A stretch of 64,000 nt of DNA from CAIVAT01 sp049317265 (lineage in GTDB: Bacteria; Bacteroidota; Bacteroidia; Bacteroidales; FEN-979). Numbering within the stretch: the first letter of the stretch is position 1; each line of letters starts with the position of its first letter. Of the stretch, positions 46,101-55,919 are shown in pieces. The translations under genes and the position numbers were made by a program. Location: NCBI GenBank assembly GCA_049317265.1, contig JBMOIP010000011.1, forward strand, positions 1 to 64,000, given 5' to 3'. The notes beneath the pieces were generated by a model. That model did not search any database, had not been told where the DNA came from, and was given only the letters and a program-made list of their open reading frames with translations.

Positions 46101-47257
46101 TGGTCATATTGGTTCAGTCCTCCCAGGGTTCCGATCCATAACGCGCCCTGGCGATCCTGGTAGAAACACCTCACGTGGTTATCCGATAAACTCTGCGGGT
46201 CATTCAGTTCATGTTTCACCGGCTGAAATTTCCAGTCATATTCACTGTAGTAGTTAATTCCTCCGATATAATTCCCCACCCACAGCCCTTTGAAACTATC
46301 GATGAAAATTGCATAGACTGAATTATTGCTGATGCTGTTGGGAGAGTTTGGATTGTTCATAAAGGAGGTATACTCTCCGGATGCAGGATCATAGATATCC
46401 AATCCTCCTCCATCGGTAGCGATCATGATCCGGCCATCAGGACTTTGCTTGATATCTACCACTAGGTCGCTCGACAAACCACTCTTTCCCGAAGTGACAT
46501 ATTCGGCAGCGTGCAAGTGCCTGTCAACCTTAATTATACCGGCCTGGGTACCGAGCCAAATCTTATCAGGGCCTTCCAGAAAAAGGGCAAGAATCCTGGC
46601 ATTGACAGGTCTCCCGTTCACAAGATAAGGGGTAATCCGGTTTGTTGCCTGGTTAAATGTAAACAGTCCGTCAAGCGTGCCGATCCAGATGAGGGTATCA
46701 TTCTCAAGGAGCAGTGTATTGATGCGGTCGATATGAAAACCGGCAGGCAGCATTTTATCAATGGGTATCCGTAAAACGATATTCGTTGCCATGTCAAGCA
46801 TGTTCAATCCCCCTTCATGCGTGCCGATCCAAAGGTGCGATTTGCTGTCCTCAACGATGGCCTGAACATCGTCGTGGCTGATCGAATTTGACTTAAAGGG
46901 GTCGTTTACAAAGGTGGTGAATCCACCTGTTTCATATTCATACCTGGATATCCCGCCACCCTGTGTCCCCACCCATATCCTTCCCCTGGAATCCTTAAAG
47001 ATCGTGTTGATGAACACATTTCTCAGCCCACTTGTATTGTCATAGACCCTGAAACTGTGGCCGTCGAACCGGTTAAGCCCGCTACGGGTGCCGATCCAGA
47101 TGAACCCCAGGGTATCTTCGTTTATGGCATAAACGGTATTGTTTGACAATCCATCGTTGGTGGTCAGGTGACGGAAAAAGAGACTATTTCCCTGGCCTGA
47201 TGCCAGTTCAACGGCACCCAGCAGCAAAACAAGGAATACGGACCTGAGGATGTTCAT
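43157..47257 (-). CDS. Hybrid two-component system sensor-regulator
   Basis: A 1366-residue one-protein sensor and transcription factor of the type that controls Bacteroidota carbohydrate loci. Order: signal peptide (1-21), periplasmic two-bladed propeller built from Reg_prop repeats such as GFIWIGTRSGL (about 28-670), Y_Y_Y domain (about 705-784), membrane helix (about 793-810), HisKA with His848 (SHEFKTP) and HATPase (about 952-1072; DTGQG, GSGIGL). A receiver domain follows with Asp1167 (ISDILMPGMDG) and Lys1219, then an AraC-type DNA-binding domain (about 1285-1366). All phosphotransfer residues are present. It sits within the run of locus genes and probably senses an oligosaccharide from the substrate in the periplasm. 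Confidence 0.95.
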   Translation of the reverse strand: MNILRSVFLVLLLGAVELASGQGNSLFFRHLTTNDGLSNNTVYAINEDTLGFIWIGTRSGLNRFDGHSFRVYDNTSGLRNVFINTIFKDSRGRIWVGTQGGGISRYEYETGGFTTFVNDPFKSNSISHDDVQAIVEDSKSHLWIGTHEGGLNMLDMATNIVLRIPIDKMLPAGFHIDRINTLLLENDTLIWIGTLDGLFTFNQATNRITPYLVNGRPVNARILALFLEGPDKIWLGTQAGIIKVDRHLHAAEYVTSGKSGLSSDLVVDIKQSPDGRIMIATDGGGLDIYDPASGEYTSFMNNPNSPNSISNNSVYAIFIDSFKGLWVGNYIGGINYYSEYDWKFQPVKHELNDPQSLSDNHVRCFYQDRQGALWIGTLGGLNQYDQATEKFRIYTADKKSASSLASNSVLSIYEDHDGKLWIGTFGGGISILDKRRNTFTKFRHPDDPTGSLDKANIYSIIETPGNKLCIASLGGIYLLDRNTNKMRRFMVMNSRLSNNTVKVLCKDKSGNIWAGTNLGVNRLNHETGEIKVYSHSNANPNSLSNNRILSIFLAMDGKLWIGTEGGGVSVFDPGTERFSFVTTSDGLPDNVVNSVLQDDQGIFWLATNKGLVRFDQATRKMRIYTSADGLQANEFNQNSALKCRDGNLYFGGINGYNVISPGNLITDFSPPKVILTDLYISNKLVRVGDDQSPLDQQLFLEKRISMGYETTFELDFAALGFINKGKYQYSYMMKGLTQEWTEFRENRSASFSNLPPGLYTFMVRARNNDGVQNGTPASIQIRILPPLWKTWWAFCLYALIILGILFLFMRYNISWIRVKNQLILERKEKEQLEELNQMKLGFFTNISHEFKTPLTLILGYLDNLKSSGNFKSSETLVNIEKNAQRLLILINQLLEFRKAENGLMKLKTTKGNILLFLAGIQESFSEFARMKNIQFELNTHGNIPEIWFDAEKVEKIMYNLLSNAFKFVYPGGKIEINLAVAESVSTRQHGGNGNFLEITVKDTGQGMSQEDLKNLFNRFYQESKDINKTQNAEGSGIGLAYSKKLVELHHGEISVQSEQGAGSSFIIRLPIGKDHLTDDEIREELNFQLKMDYHGLSEAIHDDVPRTVVVQQEDVNNPILLVVDDNPMICNVIADKFQNEYQVIIAANGIEGLEKARKYVPDVIISDILMPGMDGIEFCQNIKQELLTCHIPVIMLTAKSDDDSQIQGIRTGADAYIAKPYNPDLLQATLRNLVNSRKVLRNKFYGKEEFVPSEVVSNKMDEKFLNKLITMIEASAEEETIDISDLCREIAMSRSALYRKLKALTGNSIQDFIRMVKLRKASRMLVETTLTISEIAYQSGFPNTKHFSTSFRKQFGKTPSEYRQRS

Positions 47258-47306
47258 GGATTACCCGGAAAAGTTACAGGATGCGAAATTAGCTTAATTC
47301 CGTTTA

Positions 47307-48725
47307 TCACGGTGATTTGTCGAAGTACCTGATCAGGTTGTACTTATTGTCATTCAACTCCTTCATTCGGGTTGTGAGCGGCTGATAATACTCATAAAAG
47401 TTGTTCACAATCCCCTTGTTTGAGTCATTATTCGATTCGTCGGCGGTGGTATCAGTCGGATCATTGTCCATATACCTGAACCAATTCCAGCCCACGCAAT
47501 TTTTCATCTGCAAAAGCTTCAGACAGAAATTCTCATAGAACACACCCCGGTCATCCTGTGTTTTCACCCGCCAGCCGGCCCCTGAAATATTTGGCAACCC
47601 TGAATCATCACCTTTAGCATAGAACTCGGTGATGATGACTGGCTTGTCAGCCCATTTACTCCATTCAGTGAAATGCTTTACCGAAGGTTCCCATTGTCCA
47701 TAATAGTTTATCGAGATTATATCACAGTACTTTCCGGCTGCCGCAACAATATGCTGGTTGTGTTTTGGCTTTCCGTGCAAACGGCTTCCAAGGTATAGGT
47801 GGTTTGGGTCATGTTTTTTAATTGCTTCCGACACCACCTTGTAGTACTTCTCGGCAACCACACCAAGAAACATCGTCCGCTGGTAGTCGGTGATAGCTTC
47901 ACGGGTGAACCCTTGCCTGGCCATCCAGCTCTTTGCTGCCTTGTAATTGGGATTTTGATCATCATTCAGGGAAAGAAAATCCTCCAGGATTCCCGGGCTG
48001 AAACTTAGTTCATTATCGGAGAAGTAGCCAAGTAAGGCAGGATCATCGCGGGTTTCTGAAAGTTTTCCCGCCTGGTTGTCAACATAGGCCTCAAAAGCTG
48101 TATCAAAAACAGAAAAGGTGATCTCCTTTGCATGCTCCTTTTTCATCTGTTTCACATATCCCGACCAGAGGCCAAGAATGGTGGTATAACAAAGTGGCGT
48201 ACTGCACTTCCTGTTGCTGTATTTGATCAATGGCACCTCCGACCAGCATGCCGTTCCATTAAACCCAAGGGCTTCCAGATCTTTGTGAGTCTCGGTGATC
48301 CACGCCTCTTCAGAACCAAATTTGGTTTGCAATGATTTTTCATTCCTGGCTGAATTTCCTGGTCTTACCCCGTTCACAGCCACATTGTAAGATGCATTGC
48401 CCGCCGGGTCGACGATCCACCACCGGTTTGCCTGCCTGATCGTATAATAAAAGCCGGTGGACTTAAATTTTCGCTCCGGATCACCTCCGTATATGGTTTG
48501 TGACCCATGGGAAACCTGCCTGAATCCCTTAAGTCCTCCAATGGTTGTAACAGCATAGGGCTTCCAGTCGGAATAATGAACTACCCCATCAAGCTTGCTC
48601 CATTGTTTTGCCTCAATACTTGTCTGCTTTATGGCTGGCAATTTGTGCGTAGAAACACAAGAGACAGCCAGGAACAAGGAAAGACAAAGCAGGTTGATGA
48701 ATTTTCGGGTACTTGCCATGGTCAC
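47307..48725 (-). CDS. Putative clan GH-A glycoside hydrolase lipoprotein (agarase-like)
   Basis: A 472-residue exported protein with a lipobox-like SLFLAVSC (Cys23). The barrel carries an Asn-Glu pair, N238-E239 in GYFSDNEL, suited to the acid/base. A second glutamate, Glu367 in PVIITEFYA, is suited to the nucleophile. Both follow the clan GH-A pattern, and the overall sequence resembles proteins annotated as beta-agarase-like in Bacteroidota. I cannot assign a GH family number from sequence alone. It follows the third beta-helix gene after 5 bp and precedes the regulator by 49 bp. It is probably a periplasmic or surface lipoprotein acting on oligosaccharides. Confidence 0.7.
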   Translation of the reverse strand: MTMASTRKFINLLCLSLFLAVSCVSTHKLPAIKQTSIEAKQWSKLDGVVHYSDWKPYAVTTIGGLKGFRQVSHGSQTIYGGDPERKFKSTGFYYTIRQANRWWIVDPAGNASYNVAVNGVRPGNSARNEKSLQTKFGSEEAWITETHKDLEALGFNGTACWSEVPLIKYSNRKCSTPLCYTTILGLWSGYVKQMKKEHAKEITFSVFDTAFEAYVDNQAGKLSETRDDPALLGYFSDNELSFSPGILEDFLSLNDDQNPNYKAAKSWMARQGFTREAITDYQRTMFLGVVAEKYYKVVSEAIKKHDPNHLYLGSRLHGKPKHNQHIVAAAGKYCDIISINYYGQWEPSVKHFTEWSKWADKPVIITEFYAKGDDSGLPNISGAGWRVKTQDDRGVFYENFCLKLLQMKNCVGWNWFRYMDNDPTDTTADESNNDSNKGIVNNFYEYYQPLTTRMKELNDNKYNLIRYFDKSP

Positions 48726-48730
48726 GATGG

Positions 48731-51073
48731 TTATTTGTCGATCATCAACAAAGTTTGGGCAGCATCAGTATTGCCGGAAATTACTTTCAGCACATAACAG
48801 CCAGGTGCCAGTTGAAGATTATTAAGTTTGACAACCGAGGCGTTTAACATTCCGTATGAAAACAACTCCCTCTGGAGGACCAGTTTGCCTGTCAATGAAG
48901 ATATCATGACCCTTATGGGCCCGGCAGGAGTATTTTTCAAGGTAATGGTCACCGCGCCGGATGCCGGATTCGGGAACAGGGACATTGAAGCGCCGACTTG
49001 TAACTGCTCCATCCCATAGGGCCCTGAATATTCAAAAGCTCCACGGTCGGGCAGCTGGTAAGCGGGTACGGGATTGCCTTCGATATCCTTGAGCGGGGCA
49101 CCGGGGACAATCATTCCGGAATTGATGGCAGGGGAATTTTTCAGCAACTTGTATCCTGTGATGGTGTCGGCACCATAGCCGGCCGAATCGGCCCTGCTAA
49201 TCATCGGGTTAAGCCTCAGTTTGTGATTGTCGGCTGGTTCGTGCGTGATAGACGCACCCCAAAACAAATTATAGTCGAAGATATTGCCCGAACTTCCGCC
49301 AAGGTCAATACTGGCACCGGCACCCATGACCTGGAAGATATTGTTGTAATAGCGGGTATCAATGGAATAACCATCCCAGTTTTTATGCCATATCACCACA
49401 ATACCCGTCATGGTTGGACGGTTGTAGACCGTATTGTTGTATATATAGGAGTTGGAAGCATGTCCTGAGGTTTTTATTTGATGATGCTTGTTATTCACGA
49501 AGAGGTTGTAACGTATCACGGTTCCGTCGTTAAAACCGCCGGATGTGGTTGGCCCGCCTGTCAGCAATGCAGCTCCCCAATCATTGTCATGGCTGTAGTT
49601 ATATTGGATCAGGGAGTTGATCGATTTAAAATCACTGTCAAAACCACCGGCATCCTCATCCCCGGCGTTGAACTTCGTATAGCATGCTTCATTATACTGC
49701 CACACGGCGCCATCCGTGTTGAAGTTAAAGCAGGCATTCCCTGTTCCCTTTATCCCGCACTGGTTGAATAAATTATGTTCCATAACAGGTTTATCTGCTA
49801 CCCTTACAATCAGTGCATTTGCACCAGTTTTTTCGAAAATATTACCGGTTATCCGGATATTCCTGCTGGGAACCCAGTTGGAATTGGTCGTAAGCGTACG
49901 GCTCTCCCAGGTGGAAAGGTTTGCAATTCCGGTGCGGTCGACATCATGGATATAGCAATCTTCGATGACCAGGGTATCGAACCAGGTCTCTTTCGCAGTG
50001 CCGGAAATCTCAAAAATAATCCCGCCGCAATTTTTGGCAGCTTCGGTATTGTCCATCAGCCCATTCACATCAGAGATCTCCAGCCTCTTCAGGATAATAT
50101 GCCCAATGGCCCCCATGTCCTCTGCCTGGAAATAGACCGCTCTTCTGAATTCAGCAGCGCTGCCCATATTGGTAACATGAAGATCCTGTAATTCAATGTG
50201 ATGCTGCCCGTTGAATTGCACCGTGTTGGTCACCAGTCCCGATCCGCTGATCACGGGCTTGTTTCCGCTGTCATAACTCCCGATCACGATTGGTTTTCCG
50301 GGGACACCGCTGCCTTTCATCGCCAGCTGGCCAGACCAGACACCATCACATTTAAAAAGTATCGTATCGCCCGCAACAAAGTATTCTGCATTAACCCTGT
50401 CGAGTGTTTTCCATGCCAGCAAGGTGCTCTCTCCTGAATTGGCATCATTGCCTTGCAGCGGATCAATATAATAGGTGCCGTTCCTGTGGTAAGGGAGCGG
50501 CCCCGGGGTGAGTTCGATCAGCGGGGCTTTCCCTGATGGATTTTCCTTTGAATGCCAGGGGGTATCCTTGGTGGAAAGCGCCCCGGCCATATCCTTGAAA
50601 ATGAAGGAGACCCGCTGGCGCCCTTCACTCACTGCCTGGTTAAGGTAATTGGTCACATCCCACGAGTAATAGTCAGTACCCGGCTGCAAGGTGATGTCGC
50701 TGATATAGATCCCCGATGGCCGGTTGTTCCCGGTAAGGGTCTCTTCCACCCATGTGGTATCGGTATAGAAAATCTGCGTCCTTTTTGCCTCTGCAACAGT
50801 TCCATACAGTTTTACCTTTACCGATGAAAAGGTGGTGTCAAAATGCCCGATATTGAAAAGTACGTAGGTCTCCCTTGTAAACTCCTCAGAAGCGACACTT
50901 TTCCTGGTTTTCAGGGTATCCGGGTTGATGATCCCATACGGGTCATTCGCTTTGGTGCCCCCCGCATAAATGTAGCTGTCTTCCTGGGGAGTGAACACAG
51001 TTTGCGCGCCGGCTCCGGTCCAGAAAAGACCGAGAACGAGCATGAGTACCAGATTTCCTTTTAATTTCATCAT
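48731..51073 (-). CDS. T9SS-sorted DNRLRE + right-handed beta-helix protein
   Basis: A 780-residue secreted protein. Signal peptide (about 1-23), DNRLRE/CBM96-type domain (FTPQEDSYIYAGG, about 26-190), right-handed beta-helix (TYYIDPLQGNDANSG to PDRGAFEY, about 205-690) and T9SS type A domain (SLFPNPASGAVTITL, from about 703). It has the same plan as the pair at 33096 and 36962 but is more distant in sequence, so it is an older paralogue. It lies just downstream of SusC/SusD in transcription order, the usual place for the main surface enzyme of a locus. Probable polysaccharide lyase or binding protein; catalytic residues were not assigned. Confidence 0.8.
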   Translation of the reverse strand: MMKLKGNLVLMLVLGLFWTGAGAQTVFTPQEDSYIYAGGTKANDPYGIINPDTLKTRKSVASEEFTRETYVLFNIGHFDTTFSSVKVKLYGTVAEAKRTQIFYTDTTWVEETLTGNNRPSGIYISDITLQPGTDYYSWDVTNYLNQAVSEGRQRVSFIFKDMAGALSTKDTPWHSKENPSGKAPLIELTPGPLPYHRNGTYYIDPLQGNDANSGESTLLAWKTLDRVNAEYFVAGDTILFKCDGVWSGQLAMKGSGVPGKPIVIGSYDSGNKPVISGSGLVTNTVQFNGQHHIELQDLHVTNMGSAAEFRRAVYFQAEDMGAIGHIILKRLEISDVNGLMDNTEAAKNCGGIIFEISGTAKETWFDTLVIEDCYIHDVDRTGIANLSTWESRTLTTNSNWVPSRNIRITGNIFEKTGANALIVRVADKPVMEHNLFNQCGIKGTGNACFNFNTDGAVWQYNEACYTKFNAGDEDAGGFDSDFKSINSLIQYNYSHDNDWGAALLTGGPTTSGGFNDGTVIRYNLFVNNKHHQIKTSGHASNSYIYNNTVYNRPTMTGIVVIWHKNWDGYSIDTRYYNNIFQVMGAGASIDLGGSSGNIFDYNLFWGASITHEPADNHKLRLNPMISRADSAGYGADTITGYKLLKNSPAINSGMIVPGAPLKDIEGNPVPAYQLPDRGAFEYSGPYGMEQLQVGASMSLFPNPASGAVTITLKNTPAGPIRVMISSLTGKLVLQRELFSYGMLNASVVKLNNLQLAPGCYVLKVISGNTDAAQTLLMIDK

Positions 51074-51106
51074 TGGAGCATTGCTGTTAATGGTAATCTT
51101 ATCTTG

Positions 51107-52726
51107 TTAATAACCTGTATTCTGCGGGAATCCTCCCATGGCATCGATCTCTCCCTGGGGTATGGGCCACCTGACATGAAAATCCTGGATATTGGTCCGC
51201 TGGGAATACCAGATTGGGTCTGTTGCCAGAATATGCCTGAACATGGTCGTTCCTCCATGTTCCCTTACCCTGTCAACAAGCAGGTCAAGCCTCTTTAAAA
51301 AGAACCATCTTTTTCCCTCCAGGGCAAGTTCCCTGGCATGTTCTTCAATGATTGTCTCTTCATCGACAGCCGTAAGCAACTGGTTGGGATTTGGAAGTAT
51401 CCTGTTTTGTCTCAGCGTGTTAAGATATGTAAGGGCCTGGGCTGAATTTCCAAGACGCCACTCCGCTTCTGCAGCCATCAGGTACACTTCAGAAAACCGG
51501 AACATGTATATATTGTTATAAGACACGGTGGCCTTCGGTACTTTAATCCAATCCCAGTATTTTTTGCAGCTAATGCTGGCCGCCTTGAAATAGTTGGTTC
51601 CTGTAAGCGTGGAGTTTTGTGCGTTTTTCAGGGTATCCCCAAGTTTATATGGCAAAGCTGAAAAGTTATAGGCTTCATCATTGTAAGTGTAGTAGTGTTG
51701 CCACCAGGCATTCCACCTTCTGTCGTTGACGGAATCGTACAATCCGGTGAGATATTCATTGGGGAAGATCCTTGCCCATCCATATCCGCCATATTCGGAT
51801 ACCATGGCAGTTCCGGGAACTGATTTATAGTCGGCTGTAAAGATCAGGGGCATCCGGTGGAACTTCCCGCCTCCGACTGCAAATTCATCAAACTGCATGA
51901 CATAAATAGCCTCTTTGGTGCTATTACGGCCATCTTTGGTAAACACCTGGTCAGGATCAACAAGGGCATAAGGTCCGTCATTGATCAGCCTTGCCGAAAG
52001 GGTGGAAGCCAGCTGATAATCCTTTTTCCACAAGGCAACATCGATTCTCAGGTAGAGTGCTGCTCCAAGGCCAAACTGTCCCGGCCTTGCATTCCAGTTA
52101 TTGCCATAGGAAGCGATGGCAATGTCGAGGTCAGAAATGATCGTATTATAAACTTCATCCTGGGTGGCCACCTTGAAGACCCTGTTTTAAAAATTCTCGT
52201 TGGTGGTGGGTTCCAGGTTAAGCCAGATGTTGTCAAACTTTCTGACCAGCCAGAAATAGGAATAGGCCCGGTAGATGTAGGCTTCACTGAGAATCATTTT
52301 TCTTGTGGAATCCGACATGGTTGCCTGTTTTCCATAGGTGATGATGCTGTTGGTCCTTTCAATGATCTGGTACCATTTGCGCCACCAGCCCTGGATGACC
52401 ACCTGTGTAGGCAGGTTTCCGTCGAGCCTGTACCTGGCTACCGTCGGGTAGGTTCCTGCACGCATAAAATCTATATCAGTTCCCAAATCCCCCTGGATGA
52501 GCGCAAAATCGTTGCTCTCATTGTCATCGGCCTGCGCCCGTTCCATTGAATAGAGGCCGTTTACTGCCGATTGCAGTCCCTCGGGTGTATTGTACAGAAA
52601 ATCGGTCGTAACCTGGTATGGGTGAACCTCTTCAAGATATTTCTGGCATCCTGTAAAACCAAGGACGGTGAGGAAAAATATCGCGGCGAGTACTTTGCTG
52701 TATTTCATAGGTATTGATTTTTTCAA
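51107..52726 (-). pseudogene. susD: SusD-like outer-membrane lipoprotein interrupted by an in-frame stop
   Basis: SusD proteins bind glycans at the cell surface above the SusC pore. The frame encodes a lipoprotein (lipobox near VLGFTGC, Cys27) with SusD features: an N-terminal TPR-like half (EGLQSAVNGLYS, EAYIYRAYSYFWLVRKF) and a C-terminal half (RFSEVYLMAAEAEWRLGN, LALEGKRWFFLKR). A TAA at 52189-52187 splits it after NENF. The same frame resumes at once with NRVFKVATQDEVYNT, and both halves together (about 538 codons) have normal SusD length. So it is a single nonsense change, not a frameshift. Tyr (TAT or TAC) at this position would be one base away. It may be a true pseudogene, a recent mutation or a sequencing error. 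It follows susC after 5 bp. Confidence 0.88.
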
Positions 52727-52731
52727 AAAAG

Positions 52732-55700
52732 TTAAAAACTAACATTTACGCCAACCGTTACATCACGCGACTCAGGATAGGCATCCGGATCTGTTTCGGG
52801 CCCGAACGACTCATATTTGGTAAAGGTGAACAGCCTGTCACCCCGCAGATACACCTTAAATTTCGTCATTTTCATCGATTTAATCCATTTTGCAGGAAGG
52901 TTATAGGCTATTGTCACATTCGTAAGGCGCACGTAGGAGGCATCCTGGTAATCAAGGGAACTGATATAGGGCGTTACATTGCCACTTTCGTAATGGGGCC
53001 TGAAATCGACATTTCCACCGGTTTCAGGAAGCCAGTAGTTACGATATATTCCGTTGAGGCCTCCCTGCATTGTACCTCCCGAATTGTAATCTGACATGAA
53101 GACATTCCTCCTGGTCGTACCCTGAACATAATAGATATCAGCCGAAAATTCCAGCCCTTTATACTTTAAGGTTGTATTGAATGACATGACAAAATCGGGA
53201 TCCCTTGGAATTACGACCCTGTCATCCGCTGTGATGATCCCGTCGGGAACACCGTTCGGGCCGCTCACATCCGCCACCCTGATATCCCCGGGGTGGGCTT
53301 TTGGCTGGGCAGAGTGTGCAATATCATCGCCGATCTGCCAGATACCGTCAAACTTATAATCGTAATAAACATTTGCTGGCTGGCCTATAAACCACTTGTT
53401 TACAATATCATCCACATATTCTCCTGTGGCCGGATCCTGAAGCACGCCTTTGGTAAGTTTGTTTTTGTTCAAGGCAAATTTCGCACCCACCATCCAGGAT
53501 AGGTTATGATTGGAGACAACAAACCCGTTCAGACTGGCCTCAATACCAGTGTTCATGATTTCACCGAGGTTGTCAGGGATGGTTGAATAACCCAGTCCGC
53601 TTGGAATCTGCCTGAGAACCAAAAGGTTGGTGGTTATCTTTTTATAAACCTCGATACTACCGTTGAGCCTGCTCTTTAACACTGAAAAATCGTAACCAAT
53701 GTTATAAGTGGTGGTGGATTCCCATTTCAGATTGGGATTAGGCAAGGTGGTTCCGGGAAGGTAGCCGATAATGGGCACCCCGTTGCTGACATAGAAAGCA
53801 TCGGCTGCGAGGGAGAGGCTTCCGTAGGGCGAGATGCCCTCATTCCCGATTTGCCCGGCGCTGATCCTGAGCTTTGATTCTGATATCCACTTGACTCCCT
53901 TCATAAACGGTTCATTTTGCATGTTCCATGAAAATGCCCCCGAAGGAAAATAACCCCACTTGTTGTTGGAGCCGAATACAGAAGATCCGTCGGCACGGAT
54001 GGTGAAATTGAAGAGATACTTGTCATTGATGATATAATTCACACGGCCCATGAAAGAGACCATACTGCGCTTTTGCTCAGTACGCCCTACCGCTGTTTCG
54101 GTGGCAGAACCCAGGCTGTTGATGCCAAAAAAGTCGTTGGCAAGCTTCGTGGCAATGGTAGAGGTGGAGGATTCATCACGCTGGTAGACACTCTGCATCA
54201 GGGTCAGATCATACCGGTGGGTTTTGAAGGCCTTGGCTTCATAGGTAAGGATGTTTTCAATGTTGTAATTCCAGATTTTGCGGTACTGGATGTTGATGTA
54301 GCCCTTTCCGTAATATTTGCTGGGGTCGTCAAGGCTGTGAAAACCGCTGGCCTGCCTGTAGCTGTTGTCAAAACTTCCGTTGAGACGGTACTTCAATCCC
54401 GGAATCGGTACAGGGGCTATATCCAGGTATGCGGTATAAATTCCACGGTCGCCCACATAGGTTGAATCCTGGGTCTGGTCCCACCATAAAGGGTTTACCG
54501 ATTTATTGTCATCGAGCGGGTATTCATTGAGATTGCCGTTGGCATCGTAAAGCCGGGCAATGGGCGAAAAGGTGATAAACCCTGTAAGCGGCTGGGTTTC
54601 CAGGTTTTGAAGGTAGTGGGAATAGTATGCCGATGCACCCACTGTTAACCATTTTGTAACCTCCTGGTCCAGGACGAGTTTCCCGTTGTACCTTTTATAA
54701 TCAGAACTTAACCTGATTCCATCCTGGTAGAAAATGCCGACAGAGGCAGAGTACCTTGTGCGATCGTTGCCCCCCGAGATGGCAATATCATGTTTGGTCA
54801 ACAAAGCGTTTTTTTTGAACGCCTGGTCGAGCCAGTCAACATAGGTGCCGTCTTTGATATTTTGCTGTTCTGTCGGGTTGAAAATAATGCTATCCGGTTT
54901 GTATTTCCCGATCCAGCCATTGGCAGAATCTGCATCATCCCCCCGGAATGCTTCACGCCGGAGTTGAATATATTCCGGTGCAGTGAATAATTTCATCTGT
55001 TTGCTGACATTCTGAAAGGTAAGGTAACCATCATAGGAGATGTTGATTTTGCCCTTGGAATTCACACCTCTCCGGGTCGTAATCAGGATCACACCATTGG
55101 ACGCCCTGGCTCCGTAAATTGCCTGGGCAGAGGCATCCTTCAGCACGCTTACGGTCTCTATGTCGTTGACATTGATTTCATTGATGTTGTCAATCGGCAA
55201 ACCATCCACGACATAAAGCGGGGAAGTTCCGCCCCGCAATGAGTTAATCCCTCTTAAAAGCACATTCGACCCTCCTCCCGGTGCAGCATTTGCAACCGAC
55301 ACGGTAAGTCCGGCTACCTGTCCTTTGAGCATGCCCTGGATGTCGGACGACGGAATGGCGATCATGTCTGAATTTTTCACAGATGAGACCGAGCCAATGA
55401 GATCGCTTTTCTTTTTGCTGCCATACCCTACAACCACCACCTCATCGAGGTTGGTTGAAACAGGTATCAGCACAACATCGATATCCTTCTGATCCCCGAC
55501 AAGAATCTCCTGCGGTCTGAAACCAATGAAGGAGAAGACCAGGATATCTTTTTTATCGGCCTGGATGGAATATTTGCCATTGATGTCGGTGGACACACCA
55601 TGTGTCGATCCCTTGACAACAACATTTACACCCGGGATGGATTGACTGTCCTCTTTTGACAAAACGGTCCCCTTCACCAGGCTCGACTGTGCAAACAGGG

Positions 55701-55764
55701 TTGTGACCGGGAACTGGATCACCAGGAATAACATTGCAGCGAATAATTTTACCCTCATTTTCAA
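52732..55764 (-). CDS. susC: SusC/RagA-type TonB-dependent transporter
   Basis: A 1010-residue outer-membrane transporter that imports oligosaccharides using TonB energy. Signal peptide (about 1-25), carboxypeptidase-like regulatory domain (VKGTVLSKEDSQSIPGVNV, about 30-108), TonB box region (NLDEVVVVGYGSKKK, about 110-124), plug domain (about 125-240; LRGINSLRGG, YVVDGLPIDNI, GARASNGVILITT) and a C-terminal beta-barrel ending DVTVGVNVSF with terminal Phe. It is complete and of normal length. It is the first gene of the long minus-strand locus and is followed by the interrupted SusD gene. Confidence 0.95.
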   Translation of the reverse strand: MKMRVKLFAAMLFLVIQFPVTTLFAQSSLVKGTVLSKEDSQSIPGVNVVVKGSTHGVSTDINGKYSIQADKKDILVFSFIGFRPQEILVGDQKDIDVVLIPVSTNLDEVVVVGYGSKKKSDLIGSVSSVKNSDMIAIPSSDIQGMLKGQVAGLTVSVANAAPGGGSNVLLRGINSLRGGTSPLYVVDGLPIDNINEINVNDIETVSVLKDASAQAIYGARASNGVILITTRRGVNSKGKINISYDGYLTFQNVSKQMKLFTAPEYIQLRREAFRGDDADSANGWIGKYKPDSIIFNPTEQQNIKDGTYVDWLDQAFKKNALLTKHDIAISGGNDRTRYSASVGIFYQDGIRLSSDYKRYNGKLVLDQEVTKWLTVGASAYYSHYLQNLETQPLTGFITFSPIARLYDANGNLNEYPLDDNKSVNPLWWDQTQDSTYVGDRGIYTAYLDIAPVPIPGLKYRLNGSFDNSYRQASGFHSLDDPSKYYGKGYINIQYRKIWNYNIENILTYEAKAFKTHRYDLTLMQSVYQRDESSTSTIATKLANDFFGINSLGSATETAVGRTEQKRSMVSFMGRVNYIINDKYLFNFTIRADGSSVFGSNNKWGYFPSGAFSWNMQNEPFMKGVKWISESKLRISAGQIGNEGISPYGSLSLAADAFYVSNGVPIIGYLPGTTLPNPNLKWESTTTYNIGYDFSVLKSRLNGSIEVYKKITTNLLVLRQIPSGLGYSTIPDNLGEIMNTGIEASLNGFVVSNHNLSWMVGAKFALNKNKLTKGVLQDPATGEYVDDIVNKWFIGQPANVYYDYKFDGIWQIGDDIAHSAQPKAHPGDIRVADVSGPNGVPDGIITADDRVVIPRDPDFVMSFNTTLKYKGLEFSADIYYVQGTTRRNVFMSDYNSGGTMQGGLNGIYRNYWLPETGGNVDFRPHYESGNVTPYISSLDYQDASYVRLTNVTIAYNLPAKWIKSMKMTKFKVYLRGDRLFTFTKYESFGPETDPDAYPESRDVTVGVNVSF

Positions 55765-55911
55765 CTGTTTTAGATGATTTATGCTTAACCAATTCAGAAC
55801 GCTAAATTAAATCCTGGCAGCATTACCCTGGTTTCTGCATTGTTCAAGTAAGTTTTTGTATTGACCTGAAACCAATATTTACCGGCACAGGCTGAATCCC
55901 GGCCTTGTCTG

Positions 55912-55919
55912 CAAATGTA
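55912..55919 (-). promoter_or_regulatory. Candidate -7 box for the susC-led locus
   Basis: On the minus strand TACATTTG fits the Bacteroidota -7 consensus TAnnTTTG. It lies 147 bp before the susC start, which would leave a long 5' untranslated region. No -33 TTTG is seen at normal spacing, so confidence is low. Confidence 0.3.
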
